Notes: generated by a model from the sequence alone, not told the origin. Positions 37,113 to 49,420 are shown, counted from the first letter of the stretch. The stretch is DNA of 64,000 bases from Molanna angustata (GCA_963576475.1 OY754970.1:35683947-35747946); one strand, 5' to 3'. Translations and numbers: made by a program.

Positions 37113-37914
37113 TTTTTTTAATACACAAATCCACTAGGCATTATTTTTAATAAACATATCCACTAGGCATAGCCCGAAATATGTAATGACTGACAATTGC
37201 CAACAGCAAAAGTAGAATCTTTTAATTGGGGCGCTTGATGATGGCGCCGTGCGCCGTTCGTCGTGACTGCCAAAACGAAACAACCGCCTCCGATTCTTTC
37301 GATACTTTTTGTCTAGAATTTTCAATATTTGCCAACATTAATTAGTCGAGTATTGAATATGTTTTAAGAGGAGTTTATTCCCAAATGAAATTTTCTTCTT
37401 GTAACCAGTGTTTCCAGCCAAAAGAAGCAATTATTTTTTTTATAATAAGTAATAAAATATTCAAATATTGCAAAGTCAAAGATAAGTTTTATTTCTCAAA
37501 TCACACTCTACAACGACAACAAGCAAGCCGATTACTGCTGCCCAACTAGGAAACCCTGGACTATGGCTAGCGGTAGCTTTGAGTGTTGCTTAATTTACTC
37601 GCCTTCTCAAATTAAAAAGAATAATTAAATCAACTATTCAGATACTCACAAGCATATCATGTCGCTGAAATATAAGTATAATATTGCTGTACAAAATAAA
37701 ATGAATAATAATAATACTGATACAATACAATAAAGGTCGATAAAACAATAAATCAACAATTCACGCAATTTATTTAATTTATTGTTAAAATATGAGTGCA
37801 TTCATCCTGTATAGGTCAAAGTTGCGCATGATAGGCTACGTTTCCGTATCGATAAATCAATATACCTAATAAAAAAATCCGGTAAATTCTGGTAAAAATA
37901 ATATAATATATAAT
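37113..37914. other. Unassigned stretch with a repeat fragment
   Basis: 37500-37600 shares GATTACTGCTGCCCAACTAG with 17030-17080. 37220-37300 is CpG-richer. No gene recognised. Confidence 0.4.
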
Positions 37915-38232
37915 TACATACATACCATCACGCCGCCTCCATATTTGGGGTAGGCAGAGATAACCGATCGCCAGACTCTACTATCTTGACATACTTATTT
38001 GCCTCGCGTCATTTACATCCATGCATCGCGTCATACGTGCTCTCCTATTATTCTGACTTCGTATATTACCATCTTTCAAAATCTCATTTGACATGTTGAC
38101 TCTTTTTCTCGGCCGGCCCCTACATCTCATTCCACTCTTTTGAACATTGTATACTTTTTTGTGTCAGGCGTTCATCGTTCATTCTCTGTACATGTTTGAA
38201 CCATCGTATAGGAATCAAGCGTTCAAATAAAT
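37915..38232 (-). mobile_element. RTE retrotransposon 3' end, old copy
   Basis: Starts (plus) TACATACATACCATCACGCC, and then GGGGTAGGCAGAGATAACCG and TCGGCCGGCCCCTACATCTC align with other RTE copies. Highly substituted. Confidence 0.75.
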
Positions 38233-39071
38233 ATTCCTTCTTTAGTTTTTTTCTTGAAAATATAAAGTGAGTTAGACGATGCAAAATCCGGATATTGGTA
38301 ATCGTGAGGATTTTGATATCACCTTTTGACGGGACTTGCCCTCCAGCACGTATAAATAAATAAATACGTTAAAAACAAAATTATTAAAATTTGAAAAACC
38401 GTAGAGATTTTTTTTTTATAACTGACGACATTAACACGGGAGAAGCGATAAATATAATATGGTCCTTCTTTGAGAATGTCAAATATATAAAGGTTAACGG
38501 ACGGGAGAGATTGGAGTTTGACTGAGGAAAGTATGCTTTTCTCGTCATTCGGGACTGGACCCGAAGAATAATTTATGGGGGATGAGATTAAATCGACAGG
38601 AATATTGACTTTCATGACGCAAGAAGCATCGTCAGAAATAAACAACCAGAGATAAAATTACAAATAATACATACAGACAAAAGTGGACCAACGACCGCGG
38701 AGATATTTCACACATCATCATAACACGATCCCATATGAAATGTAAATATTCAGAATAATATTATTAATAAACATGATATTATTTTTCTACATTATAGAAG
38801 ATGGAGTTTTTTTTATTATACCGTTTAGCAAAGGTTAAGCATGAATAGTCAGAATGCTTACTTAGTTCATTATCGTGTGGCATGAAATCACGCAATGTCT
38901 GATGTACGTTATTATTTAATTTCTTCACGTAACCAAATATTTGTCACCAAAGAATATATTTTTAAAAAAGAAAAATATCAAATACAAAAAAATATTAACC
39001 TATTCAATTATATTTAACAAATACACGAACCAAAAAACTATATTTAGACACCGAATATGATGTATAACATA
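38233..39071. other. Unassigned stretch with a foldback-element end
   Basis: 38312-38345 resembles one end of the 25907-26083 foldback element. Otherwise unassigned. Confidence 0.4.
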
Positions 39072-39268
39072 GACATAAATAATAGTATGATATAGACATA
39101 ATTGATAGTATGACATAGACATAATTGATAGTATGACATAGACATAATTGATAGTATGACATATTATACATAATTGATAGTATGATATAGACATCATTTA
39201 AAGTATGACATAGACATAATTGATAGTATGACATAGACATCATTGATAGTATGACATAGAAATAATTG
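39072..39268. repeat. 23-bp minisatellite, about nine units
   Basis: Unit GACATAATTGATAGTATGAC + ATA with regular 23-bp spacing at 39095, 39118 and 39141, a 26-bp step to 39190, then further units with ATCATT variants. Overlapping ORFs are artefacts. Confidence 0.9.
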
Positions 39269-39982
39269 AAGCAGACACCACAGCAACAATACAAAAATGT
39301 TTGTTGTAAACAATTAAATAAAAAATTAAGGACATCATTTTCAAATATTTCTTCACGTTGATACGTTATTGTGAAAATAAATAGAGCTCTAACTGGTTGG
39401 GAAGTTAGTTGAAAATCGATTTCAAAATTTCAATACGTGAAATGTGAAGTTCATTAAAAGGGTGTAAAAAAGAAAGGTAATGCCAAAAACAGACTTCGAT
39501 GTCAAGGATATATTTTAGAACTATACATCGTTTGATGAATACATAATATTATATTCTTTCAAAACTAAAACCAAACGATGTCAAGTGTGAAAAACCGATA
39601 AGTAAATCAAATATTCTTTTTTTTTTGCTGTGTGCATTTGCAATCAGATATGTGGAATACCTTGACAATACACCTACCTACAAACTACACATGTAACAGG
39701 TAATTTGATCAACCATTAATATTATATTAGTATCATTATGACAACATTGATATGTTGATCTCATTCCGGAGTCGATATGTTGGGCACAACACTCATGATA
39801 ATAATATATGGATGACTCATACAGTTTTAAAGCTACTCAAAATCTCTGAACAGTATTCAACGCACTGAAACAGGATTTAAAAGTAGAAATACAATGTTGT
39901 TATTAAGGGTCCGTACAAAATATCTAAATATGTTAATCTAACAAATCCGAATGAGTCTAAAATATTTAACTTAAAAATAACT
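39269..39982. other. Unassigned stretch
   Basis: 39330-39415 has pieces shared with other dispersed repeats (TAGAGCTCTAACTGGTTGGG). No gene recognised. Confidence 0.35.
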
Positions 39983-39992
39983 CTAATAATAT

Positions 39993-40597
39993 ACATACAT
40001 ACCATCGAGCAATGTCCCTCACGGGGTTGGCAGAGAGAACCGAACGCCACTTATTTCTATCTTGACACACATTCGTCGCCTCGTCAACATTCATACATCG
40101 TCTTATACATGTTCGTCTGTTGTTTACGCTTCTAACATTTCCGTCTTTCAAAATATCGTTCACATGGACGTGCCATCCCTTCCTTGGGCGGCCCCGACCT
40201 CTCATTCCATTCCTGTCCGCAATGTATACTTTCTTCGTCAGGCGTTCCTCATTCATTCTCCCCATGTCGCCAAACCATCTCAATGTGTACACTTTCATTC
40301 TATTGATAACATCTTTCTTTATCCTACATTCTTTCCTTATGTCCTCATTTCTGACCCTGTCATACATCGTTCTCTTACAGATTCTTCTTAACGATCTCAT
40401 CTCAACTGCATTTATTCTACTTTCGTGCGACTTCTGCCATGTCTAGGTTTCACTTGCACACGTCAAGGTTGGCACAAAGATAGCGTTATGAATGGCAACT
40501 TTAGCAATATGTTGCGGTCATTCATAACTGGTTTATGTGCTCCATTCACTCTATTTCCTGCCATAACACTTCATCCAATCTCCTTATCAATCCGTCC
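39993..40597 (-). mobile_element. RTE retrotransposon, 5'-truncated, with 10-bp target-site duplication
   Basis: Minus-strand coding blocks MRSLRRICKRTMYDRVRNED, LRWFGDMGRMNEERLTKKVY and RGRPRKGWHVHVNDILKDGN, ending VRDIA then R-W (the stop after the usual DMA is lost). Flanked by CTAATAATAT at 39983-39992 and 40598-40607. Confidence 0.9.
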
Positions 40598-40607
40598 CTA
40601 ATAATAT

Positions 40608-40744
40608 TATTATTAATATTATATAATAACTCTAATAATAATATTACTGATATTCGGTTAAACATAGGATACAAAAAATACAGTTTAAGATGGTAAATAT
40701 TGTATTAAATTTGATAAAATTACAACATTATTTATAGTGTAACG
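40608..40744. other. Unassigned spacer
   Basis: No feature recognised. Confidence 0.3.
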
Positions 40745-40961
40745 TCGGCCTTCGTGGCTCATTTGGTTAGGTATCTGACTGCTGATCCGAAGGTCCCGGG
40801 TTCGATTCTCGATGGAGACACAGTTTTTAATTGTGTTTTCAGTCTGGATCTGTGAGACGATTAATATCGCAAGTCTCCAGAATGTGGCAACTTGTTATTA
40901 GGTGTGTGTTAAATTAATATTTGACAAAGTACCTGTTAGTTGCCCAAGAAGTACTTCATAA
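40745..40961 (+). mobile_element. tRNA-derived SINE, family S2
   Basis: TCGGCCTTCGTGGCTCATTT head, B box GGTTCGATTCTC, body with GTGTTTTCAGTCTGGATCTG, AGTCTCCAGAATGTGGCAAC and TTGTTATTAGGTGTGTG. Full-length reference copy for the family. Confidence 0.82.
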
Positions 40962-41104
40962 AAAAATATAATAATGTTGGGATTATGCTGAAAATCATAT
41001 GCTGGGGGCTTGTCCTCCCGCAACATAGCTGAGCATGGTCTTTTTGAGAAGAAAAAATATTTTTTACTGTGTGCTTATAACCTCTTATTTTTCTCTTGTT
41101 ATCT

Positions 41105-41510
41105 ACCATACCATACCATCACGCCATTTCCATATTTGGGGTAGGCAGAGAGAACCGAACGCCAGACTCCTCTCTCTTGACATACATTCCTCGCTTCATT
41201 CACGTCCATACATCGTCTCATACACGCTCTTCTATTATTCTTACTTCTAACATCTCCATCTTTCAAAATCCCATTTATGTGATCGTGCCAACTCTTTCTT
41301 GGCCGACCTCTACTTTTCATTCCTCTTTTATCAGCCTTGTATACTTTTTTTGTCAGACGGTCATCACTCATTCTTTATATGTGGCCGAACCACCTTAGGG
41401 CATTTATTTTCATCTTACTTACGATATTTCTTTCAATCATACATTCTCGTCTAATATCCTCATTTCTTATTCTATCATACATCGTTTTACCACACATTCG
41501 TCTTAGTGAC
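41105..41510 (-). mobile_element. RTE retrotransposon, 5'-truncated, with target-site duplication
   Basis: The minus strand reads MSDDRLTKKVYKADKRGMKS and RGRPRKSWHDHINGILKDGD, ending SAYPKYGNG then a (ATGGTATGG) tail. Flanked by CTCTTGTTATCT (41093-41104) and CTCTTGTTACCT (41511-41522), one mismatch in 12. The C-terminus (PKYGNGVMVW) differs from the VRDMA end of the other copies. Confidence 0.88.
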
Positions 41511-41522
41511 CTCTTGTTACCT

Positions 41523-42079
41523 GTAAACAGCTTTTTTATCACAATAAATTAATGTTAATAAATTCATGTTAATGGGTTCAATTCCGAAAACGAATTAAAA
41601 TTTTAATCAACATTAAAGTTAATAAAAACAAAAATATGTTCATCAAAAATATGTTCTGTTTTTATAATAGGTATATAAGTGATTTTCTTATGTCATTTTA
41701 ATTTCCTCTATTTTATTCAATCTTCAGAATAGAAAAAAAATACATAAAATTAATAAATTTGAGATTTCATTTAAATTTCAAAGCGTTAAAACGTCCATAC
41801 GAACTATCAAACTATAAGGAGCATTACAAGAATTAGATATGATTGCAAATTGACACTGCAATGAACATATTTTTTTTTGTTTCCAATCTTCGTTTTTGTT
41901 ATCTCAGGTTGCCCACACTGAGTTGCCTCATTGACAGTCATTTGATACCGGTAATTTATAAGTAAATATAAACATATGATCACACCTATTTATCATAACA
42001 TATATTTCCTAAGAATTGTATCACTGTTTTTTTTTTGTCAAAATGATTGGACAACTGTTATATATTTTATATGTCTTTG
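41523..42079. other. Unassigned AT-rich stretch
   Basis: No feature recognised. Confidence 0.3.
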
Positions 42080-42375
42080 TAGTTTCATCACTGTGACCTG
42101 TGACATAATCCACATAATGCCTCTCCTAAACGAGCTGCACCGGTTGAGGTGTCCTAAGCAATTAGATTACAAGGTGTGCTTGATGATTTTCAAAGCTCTG
42201 CATGACTTTGCTCTGCACAATATTCAAGAACTGTGTCGGAGGAATTTACCATCAGAGAGACACTTAACATCGAGATCATTAAAATCACACAATACCAATT
42301 CTTTAAAGGAATTGGATAAAGCCAATAAAACGGCTTTATTTGTTTTTTATTTGGTGGTAGATTTAGTGTAAATGG
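42080..42375 (+). mobile_element. Non-LTR retrotransposon RT C-terminal fragment (CR1/L2-like)
   Basis: LNELHRLRCPKQLDYKVCLM then IFKALHDFALHNIQELCRRN matches the LHWLPV..R..YK....YK.LHG.AP.YL.EL block of RT C-termini, followed by Ser/Arg-rich sequence and a stop at 42369. Fragment. Confidence 0.7.
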
Positions 42376-42988
42376 ACCTATTTAGTGGAATAAAATGCAT
42401 TCTGAAGTGCTTGGAGAGCATAGTTACGACTTCAATTTACGAATTGTTTTGATTCGCAATCAACTACTATATAGTCTACTTCACAAAATATCTCAATTCG
42501 TAATTCACTAGGCAACGAAATGAACCATATTTTCATTACACACTTATTTAACTTGATCAGTCTGTCCGTATTGGAATTTTGTAATTGATTCCCGACTAAC
42601 TTACCGACCAGTCAGAGTCCTGAGAGTTTCAGAATTTGTGTATTACCTATGACGAAGCACGTTAAAAATGTTTCCAGCTTTATTCATTTGATATTTTGAT
42701 AAATTTGGACAATCCTGTGTTCCATTCAAACTTAGTCTAATCATTTATATCGTTTCACTATATGTTATGTATGTTTTGTATTTGAATTTGTTTGCTGTAT
42801 AAAACAGCAGCGTTTGACATTATGTGTTTGACATTGGCAGTATGAATGTTAACAATTTACAGACTAACGTGAAATATTTTTACTCTCCACTACTCTCCAC
42901 TCCATATTTTTTTACAGAAATTTTTCAATGGGTATCATGTAGAGTGCATACTTTTAGTTTCATCGTGATTTTTTTGTGTGTATGCCGT
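42376..42988. other. Unassigned stretch with a dispersed-repeat fragment
   Basis: 42600-42740 is the reverse-complement form of the repeat also at 4540-4680 (GACCAGTC...GAGAGTTTC; TTTGATATTTTGATAAATTT). No gene recognised. Confidence 0.4.
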
Positions 42989-42999
42989 AATCTATATGC

Positions 43000-43789
43000 A
43001 TACATACATACATACCATCACGCCATGTCCCTCACGGGGTAGGCAGAGAGAACCGAACGCCACATTTTTCTATCTTGACACACATTCATCGCCTCATCAA
43101 CATTCATACATCGTCTTATACATGTTCGTCTGTTGTTCATGCTTCTTACATTTCCATCTTTCAAAATATCGTTTACATGGTCGTGCCATCCTTTTCTTGG
43201 GCGCCCGCGACCTCTTGTTCCGTTCCTGTCAGCTTTGTATATTTTCTTCGTCAGGCGTTCTTCGTTCATTCTCCCCAAGTGGCCAAACCATCTCAATGTG
43301 TTAACTTTCATTCTGTTAATTACATCTTTCTTTATCTTACATTCTTTCCTTGTATCTTCATTCCGAACTCTATCATACATCGCTCTGTTACAAATTCTTC
43401 TAAGCGATCTCATTTCAACTGCATTTATTCTGCTTTCGTGCGACTTCTGCCATGTCCAGGTCTCACTTGCATACGTCAGGGTTGGCACTACGATTGCGTT
43501 ATGAATGGCAACTTTAGCGTCTCTTGATATGTTGCGATCATTCATAACTGGTCTAAGTGCTCCATTCACTCTGTTTCCTGCCATAACTCTTCTTTCAATA
43601 TCCTTATCAGGCCGTCCATTCCGTTGTAACATACTACCCAGATAGACATACTCGTCGACTTGTTCAAGCCATTCATTCTCTACTTTTATTTGACACACTG
43701 TTCTGCTTTCACTCTTTTCAAAGACCATTACCTTTGATTTGCTGGCATTCATTTTAAGTCCGTTTTCTATGCATCCTTCATGCATAGAA
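43000..43789 (-). mobile_element. RTE retrotransposon, 5'-truncated, intact C-terminal ORF and 11-bp target-site duplication
   Basis: The minus-strand frame is open from the truncation point to a stop just before the tail: about 257 codons of RT C-terminal region (HEGCIENGLKMNASKSKVMV, EYVYLGSMLQRNGRPDKDIE, LTYASETWTW, LRWFGHLGRMNEERLTKKIY, RGRPRKGWHDHVNDILKDGN, VRDMA). It ends in (GTAT)n. Flanked by AATCTATATGC at 42989-42999 and 43790-43800. The RT catalytic part is absent. The best-preserved copy in the window, hence probably the youngest. Confidence 0.93.
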
Positions 43790-43800
43790 AATCTATATGC

Positions 43801-44221
43801 CATACACAAATATGAAAAATTATGTCCTCTGTACAGCACAAACTAAAAGGCCGATGAACTTCATATTGATACCATATGTGTGTAGTGCGTTAACTTATTG
43901 CTGATTAGTTTTCCATAGATAACGGCTCATTTTTTCTCTATGATATCATCTGTTAAAACTATAAAAATGTTCTTAAGGTCTGGAAAATCTTGAATTTTTG
44001 ATACAATAGAAATACACTTCAAAAGTGCATTCAAAAGGGATTGTCAACATTTAAAGAAAAAAACAAGTGTGATTGTATACTTATATGAAAAATGGACATA
44101 AAAGTAGTAAAATAGCATCTGTTTGGGAAAATTGAGTTACCGACTTCATATTGATATTGAATGTGTTTCTGTAGAAAACTGTTTTTTTTTACTCTCCACT
44201 ACCTTCTATGAATGTGATAGT
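43801..44221. other. Unassigned stretch
   Basis: No gene recognised. TTTACTCTCCACTAC near 44190 is similar to 42885, so this may be an older repeat into which the RTE inserted. Confidence 0.35.
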
Positions 44222-44345
44222 ATTCATCTACATACTATCATGCCATCTTCCTCGTGGGGTAGGTAGAGAGAACTAAACACCGCATTCTTATATCTTGACA
44301 CATATCTATCATCTCAACATTTATGCATCGTCTATTGTTAAAGCA
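44222..44345 (-). mobile_element. RTE 3'-end fragment, old
   Basis: CATACTATCATGCCATCTTC, CGTGGGGTAGGTAGAGAGAA and ATGCATCGTC align with the 3' end of the other RTE copies. Confidence 0.65.
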
Positions 44346-44475
44346 ATTTATTTACATTCATTTCTCAACAGTGTAGTGAAGAGAGTGCATACCTACTATG
44401 TGTGTATGGTGTGTTATGAAATTTTTTGTCCTCAGGGAAACTAATATTTGTTTAGGAATCTAATAGATGTTTTTT

Positions 44476-45225
44476 TTTATTTATTTATTTTATAAGAGTA
44501 TTACACAATATTTTGACTAAGTTACAATATATGACAAAAATTACAGTATTGATACTCTCTCGATAGAGTTAAAAACTCGTTTTCGAGAGAGGAGTATCGT
44601 AATTACATACAGAAAGAAAAATTCAACATATAGGATTATGTTTTGCCAAAAATATGCCCTTTTAATGCTATTTTAAATTTATTTAGATCTTTTATTTCTC
44701 TAATGGAAGTGGGCAGGTCATTGTAAAATAATATCCCCCTATATGACAGTAATTTCTGTGCTGCAGTTGTATTTTTATTTCTCTAATGGAAGTGGGCAGG
44801 TCATTGTAAAATAATATCCCCCTATATGACAGTAATTTCTGTGCTGCAGTTGTATTTTTATTTCTCTAATGGAAGTGGGCAGGTCATTGTAAAATAATAT
44901 TCCCCTATATGACAGTAATTTCTGTGCTGCAGTTGTATTTTTCTTTGGTATGACGATTTTAAATTTTGCTCTAGTCGTTACTGTTCCAATAGAAAAAATT
45001 TCAGGATGGTTCTGTCTGTGAGCATATACAGTTGCAATCGTGTCCATTATCTGCTTTAGTGTTGGGACCGGGAAGTCTATATAGATCTGTTCCGTTGGGT
45101 GATCTATAGGTTTGCTTAGAATAATTTTTATAATCAGTCTTTGCGTAACTTCATCAGGCAAAAGATTTGTCCTATATGTACCACCCCATCCCGAAACACC
45201 ATACATAAGGACAGAGTGCACAAAT
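44476..45225 (-). mobile_element. Jockey/CR1-like non-LTR retrotransposon 3' end with an internal triplication
   Basis: The minus strand reads MHSVLMYGVSGWGGTYRTN, PDEVTQRLIIKIILSKPID then KIVIPKKNTTAAQKLLSYRG, the C-terminal region of a Jockey/CR1-group RT. An 83-bp segment is repeated three times (44691, 44774, 44857), covering the last coding residues (ILFYNDLPTSIREIK). The 3' UTR holds a hairpin (ACTCTCTCGATAG...TTTTCGAGAGAGGAGT) near 44555-44605. Confidence 0.75.
44691..44939. repeat. 83-bp tandem triplication
   Basis: Three head-to-tail copies of the segment beginning TTTATTTCTCTAATGGAAGT at 44691, 44774 and 44857, almost identical (one T/C difference in ATATCCCCC/ATATTCCCC). Confidence 0.95.
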
Positions 45226-45928
45226 GCAAAATATACAATTTTTAAACTATTTTTACATAATATATTTTTGAGATTCCTGAATAATATAAATGGATTTTCT
45301 CAAACGGTTTACTATATTTTCTATTTGGGTTTTAAACTTAAGGTATCTATTTTTATTCCTAAATACTTTATTTCATTAGTCTTATGTATTTCTATTAATC
45401 GGGTCTTATTTAAGTCTTCGTAAAATAATAATTTAATGTCGGTATCGGATTGTCTATTGTTTAGTGTGAATGGAATGAAGTATGTTTTTTTCTGTATTTA
45501 ATGATGTACTTCATAAAAATTAATTTAGGAATTGTCAACCTTTCAAGAAAAAATATACTTACTACGTAGTAGAGAGTATAGTGTTGGCCACAACCCACTC
45601 GTTTTATTCTTCATTTCAACGTGAAGAAAATTTTAAAGTGTGTCCTCAATTTTATTTATTTACTTGTATGAGCATATTATAAAAACAACCCTTATGATAA
45701 ATTAATATAAGTCAATTAAATGTATCAAAGGTTAAAAGTATCTACTGAAAAAAAAATAGATTTTAGGAATACTTACATTTAAAAGCATCGTGACGTAAAA
45801 AATAACAAATAAATGTTAACGATTACAAATAATTGTAAGTAAATGCTTTAATTTTAATCTCAAAAATAACATAATCTCTCCAAGCTCTTCTTTTCAAGTT
45901 AAGCTTTGAAATAACTCAAGTGATGGTG
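45226..45928. other. Unassigned stretch, partly more of the upstream retrotransposon
   Basis: 45226-45480 is probably a decayed continuation of the 44476 element. 45565-45660 carries GTTGGCCACAACCCACTCG, shared with 6388 (reversed) and 47235. Confidence 0.4.
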
Positions 45929-46008
45929 TCAATAAATTTCTCCTGTGTTGGGAATCGAACTCGGGACGACGGCACAGAGTGCAAATCACTAAGCCACGTC
46001 GTTCGACG
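45929..46008 (-). mobile_element. tRNA-like SINE head, family S3
   Basis: TTTCTCCTGTGTTGGGAATC then GAACTCGGGACGACGGCACA and AAGCCACGTCGTTCG is the reverse complement of an S3-type head. The body is missing. Confidence 0.6.
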
Positions 46009-48300
46009 ATACACTTGAGAGTCTAAACACACAATAGATATAAATATTTAATAAATGTGTCTACAATATTTCCATATAAGAAAGCACACCAATCATTGAT
46101 TGAACACGTATCGTCACTTGTGCATAAAATAATGTCGTAAGCAATTTGCAACGAAATGGTCGTTGTTATTAACATTAGAGATGTTGTATGAATCAACAAC
46201 AAAAGCTATTATAATATTGTATACAGCTTATCAACATACAATACTCACTGGCATCGTAACTGCCATCATTATCTTATTCTGTTTCGAACCATGTATGCGA
46301 TGATTGTTGTTACCAGTGGCGAGTATTCCACAAAAGTGGACCACTCACAAGACACCCCTGTTATAAAAAATATTTTTTTGTTTATACAAAATTTTACGAG
46401 GAGCCTACGTGACAATATCTGATTTTATAATGTTTACACCACATATTATACATGAGTAAGAGCCGACGACTGTCATATTTAGGGCATAGTAGTATAAAGG
46501 CTAGCGTCCATACAGGCGCAGCGGACGGATCGGACGGAGCGCATCAGACGGATTTGTTTGTGGCAGTGCGTCCACAGAGACGCACCAATCGGATCGCCGA
46601 CACAACTGTCATTTGGATTTGTTGACAATTTTCATCCAAAATCTTTCAGCTGTTTTCATGTGATTGCTGAATAAAAAACATCTAAGCATCCAAAGATTCG
46701 AAGTTAAAATCTACTTCATAGGCCTTGTAGTTTTTTTAGTTACGTACCTACAATAAAAATAAAAAAATGGTTTGACTAAAACTAATTTAACAAGAAAAGT
46801 ATTAAACAAATTCAAATTTCAAAAAACCTATGCAATAGAATAAAGATGCAAATACAAACTGTTATTTATTTCAAAGACATACCTACATAATATATTGAGG
46901 GTAGGTACTGAGGAAAAGATTTTCCAAATATCTCTTCTGAAAGTTTCATCGCAATGTACCTATTTGTGTGTGTGCGATGTACTATGCGCTTTGTACGGCG
47001 TGTTTATTTTACTCTATCGATTATAGACTAAAGTACTCATTCGATTCTTATCAAATTTTACATTTTTGACCCCAAGCTTAGGAAACTTTAAATTTGATAT
47101 TTTTATTTTCAAATTGCTAAAAAGGCACATCACTTTCGTAAAATTGCTTTGAAGAATAATCAAGTTTTCATAATAAAATATTCAAATAAAAAATAATTAA
47201 ACAAACTCATTTAATGAAAATGCTGAAAATCTTGGTAGTGAGGTGTATAGCGTTGGCCACAACACACACGTTTTATTTTGATTTGTTTTATTGCATTATT
47301 GTTATGCTGTACACTTTTAATGTGGATTTAAATAAATAAATAATATAATATCAGATCTGTAGTTATTCGATAAACATTCCTAATCTATTATAACACCTAA
47401 GTACAATGATAATAATCTAACGCTTTATAATCACCGTTTGCTATGTGACTTTTGACCTAATAAGAATCTACGACTGTTCGTTTATTTACTACAACAAGCA
47501 GCTATACAGTTTACTATCGCGATGTTTAAATATCTCGAATTCCAACAAAATAAACAATAACAAAGACATACCACGTTATAATTAGTCAATCAGTAAACGA
47601 GGAGAACCTCGCTGGTTGCACTATGCCACTATAACGGGGAGTAGAATAATGGCCAGCTATGATACAATACACTTCTGCCCCTGAACGTAAAATGATTATA
47701 TATTTTTGATCCATAACTTAATCCACGGTGAAAATTCTAGCGATTGAATGAAATTTAGTTTACTTACTAGTACTTACTATACATGTGCAACATTTACAAT
47801 GAAAATACATTATAGTTAGAAAAATATTACAGTTAGAAATAGTCAAACTACGATTTTCAATTAAGAATTCATAGTAGACTAAATAGTCAATTTTGAAAAT
47901 CTTTTCCAGAGTACTCTCAAAAGATACGTTTTTGAAATAAATTACGAGTCGAGTACATAATGCTAAAACAATATTTTTATTAGTAAAAACTGATACACAG
48001 GAACAATTAAATATCTTAGTTACTTAACCGAGTGCATAATGGAAAAACAATAAAAACGCATAGACAATTAAAGATAAAATCCTATCAAACCTTTACCGTC
48101 CGCAATACTTTGCCATTTGGAGTCGGTTATAGTTGCAATATAGGTACATATAAGTACTAACGGACACGCCTCTCCACCAGTTAACTACGTAATGTGACCA
48201 CACATTCATTAATTTATCGTCGGGAATGTCAAAATTAATATCATCATAATATTATTAATAGGCAAAACTACGGATGTTGACAAGAAGAATGCGGAAAGAG
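46009..48300. other. Unassigned stretch with GGACGGAT-rich repeat-like sequence
   Basis: 46495-46615 (CAGCGGACGGATCGGACGGA, then GTGCGTCCACAGAGACGCAC) is GC-rich with internal inverted pieces and looks like a small transposon end. 47235-47275 repeats the GTTGGCCACAAC motif. No gene recognised. Confidence 0.4.
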
Positions 48301-49420
48301 ATTTTGAACGAAGTAGAGCGAGAAAAGAATACTTTGATTCTCTCCATAGATTATTTTCGCATTTCGCTGAGAAAAAACGAGGGCTGCGCGGAGCGAAAAT
48401 TTATTTTTTCTTGGTGGGTATAAATATGCGCAAACTGCCCCATTCCACGACTAAAATTCTCAAGTTATTTGCCAGAAACTACACCCGACAAATAAAATAT
48501 TTCATCCTATCTATCAGTTGCCAAGTTACGGGTAAGCAAATTATTTTTGTTCAAAGAAAAATGTCACAACTGAAAATAATATTTTTTCAATAGGTACTTT
48601 AGGTATTTTTTTAATATAATATACTTAGGTGAATGTAGAGTTTAATTTACTTAATTAATAATCAATAATTGTCAACCGCTATGCTATGAAATGCGTAAAC
48701 TTAAACAACTTTAGACAAAAAAAAAAACTTTAAAAAAAATGAATATCCACAATCGTAAGATATCACTAAAGAGAGCTATTATGAACACAGATTTAGATTT
48801 TTTTGCACAAAAATAAAACTATTTTAACGATTAGAAGCAATTTCTTTGAACATATTGGACATGCAGACCCCTATAGACATGAATACTATGAAGAGCGACA
48901 TAGAGCATTCCAAATATGTCTTAAATATCCTATCCTGTTATTTTCTCTTTCATTATACAGAGACTTTTGTCGACCTACCAAACTCTTAGTGTACTATGTA
49001 ATTTTTATTTGTTTATTTTATATGCATACAATACACATACAACCCAGTGCACAACAAGGCGAGATATCTTAAGGCAATCATTTGCAAAGAACCGTATGTG
49101 TATATGAGATAATGGATGTTAAATGGAATAGGAATGAGTGGCGTATAATGTTTTCTACGGACCCCACAATTTTTCCACAATTCGTCGAACAACAATATTC
49201 CTTAGTTTCCGGAAGATCAAATTGTTGACTTTTTCTAGTTAGAAAACATTATAGGAGTGGTATTTATTATGTTCAAGTGAATGGTGGTCACCTCAACAGC
49301 TGTACCAGACGCAAGGTGTATATAAATAGATTCTCCTTGAACGTTGTGCGTAAATATAGACTAGCAAGAAAGAAAGAGCGAGTGCAAGTCGACCATTTCC
49401 GAATGAATTGGCCAAAAACG
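48301..49420. other. Unassigned stretch
   Basis: A 60-codon plus-strand ORF at 48411-48593 contains a possible donor (CGGGTAAGCA at 48530) but no recognisable domain. Not annotated as a gene. Confidence 0.3.

Noticed and set aside
40062..40446. Plus-strand ORFs over RTE copies (also at 43075-43527 and 41096-41398)
   Set aside because: Shadows of the minus-strand RT coding frame.
48411..48540. Possible first exon with donor CGGGTAAGCA
   Set aside because: Short ORF without recognisable domain, start context or partner exon.
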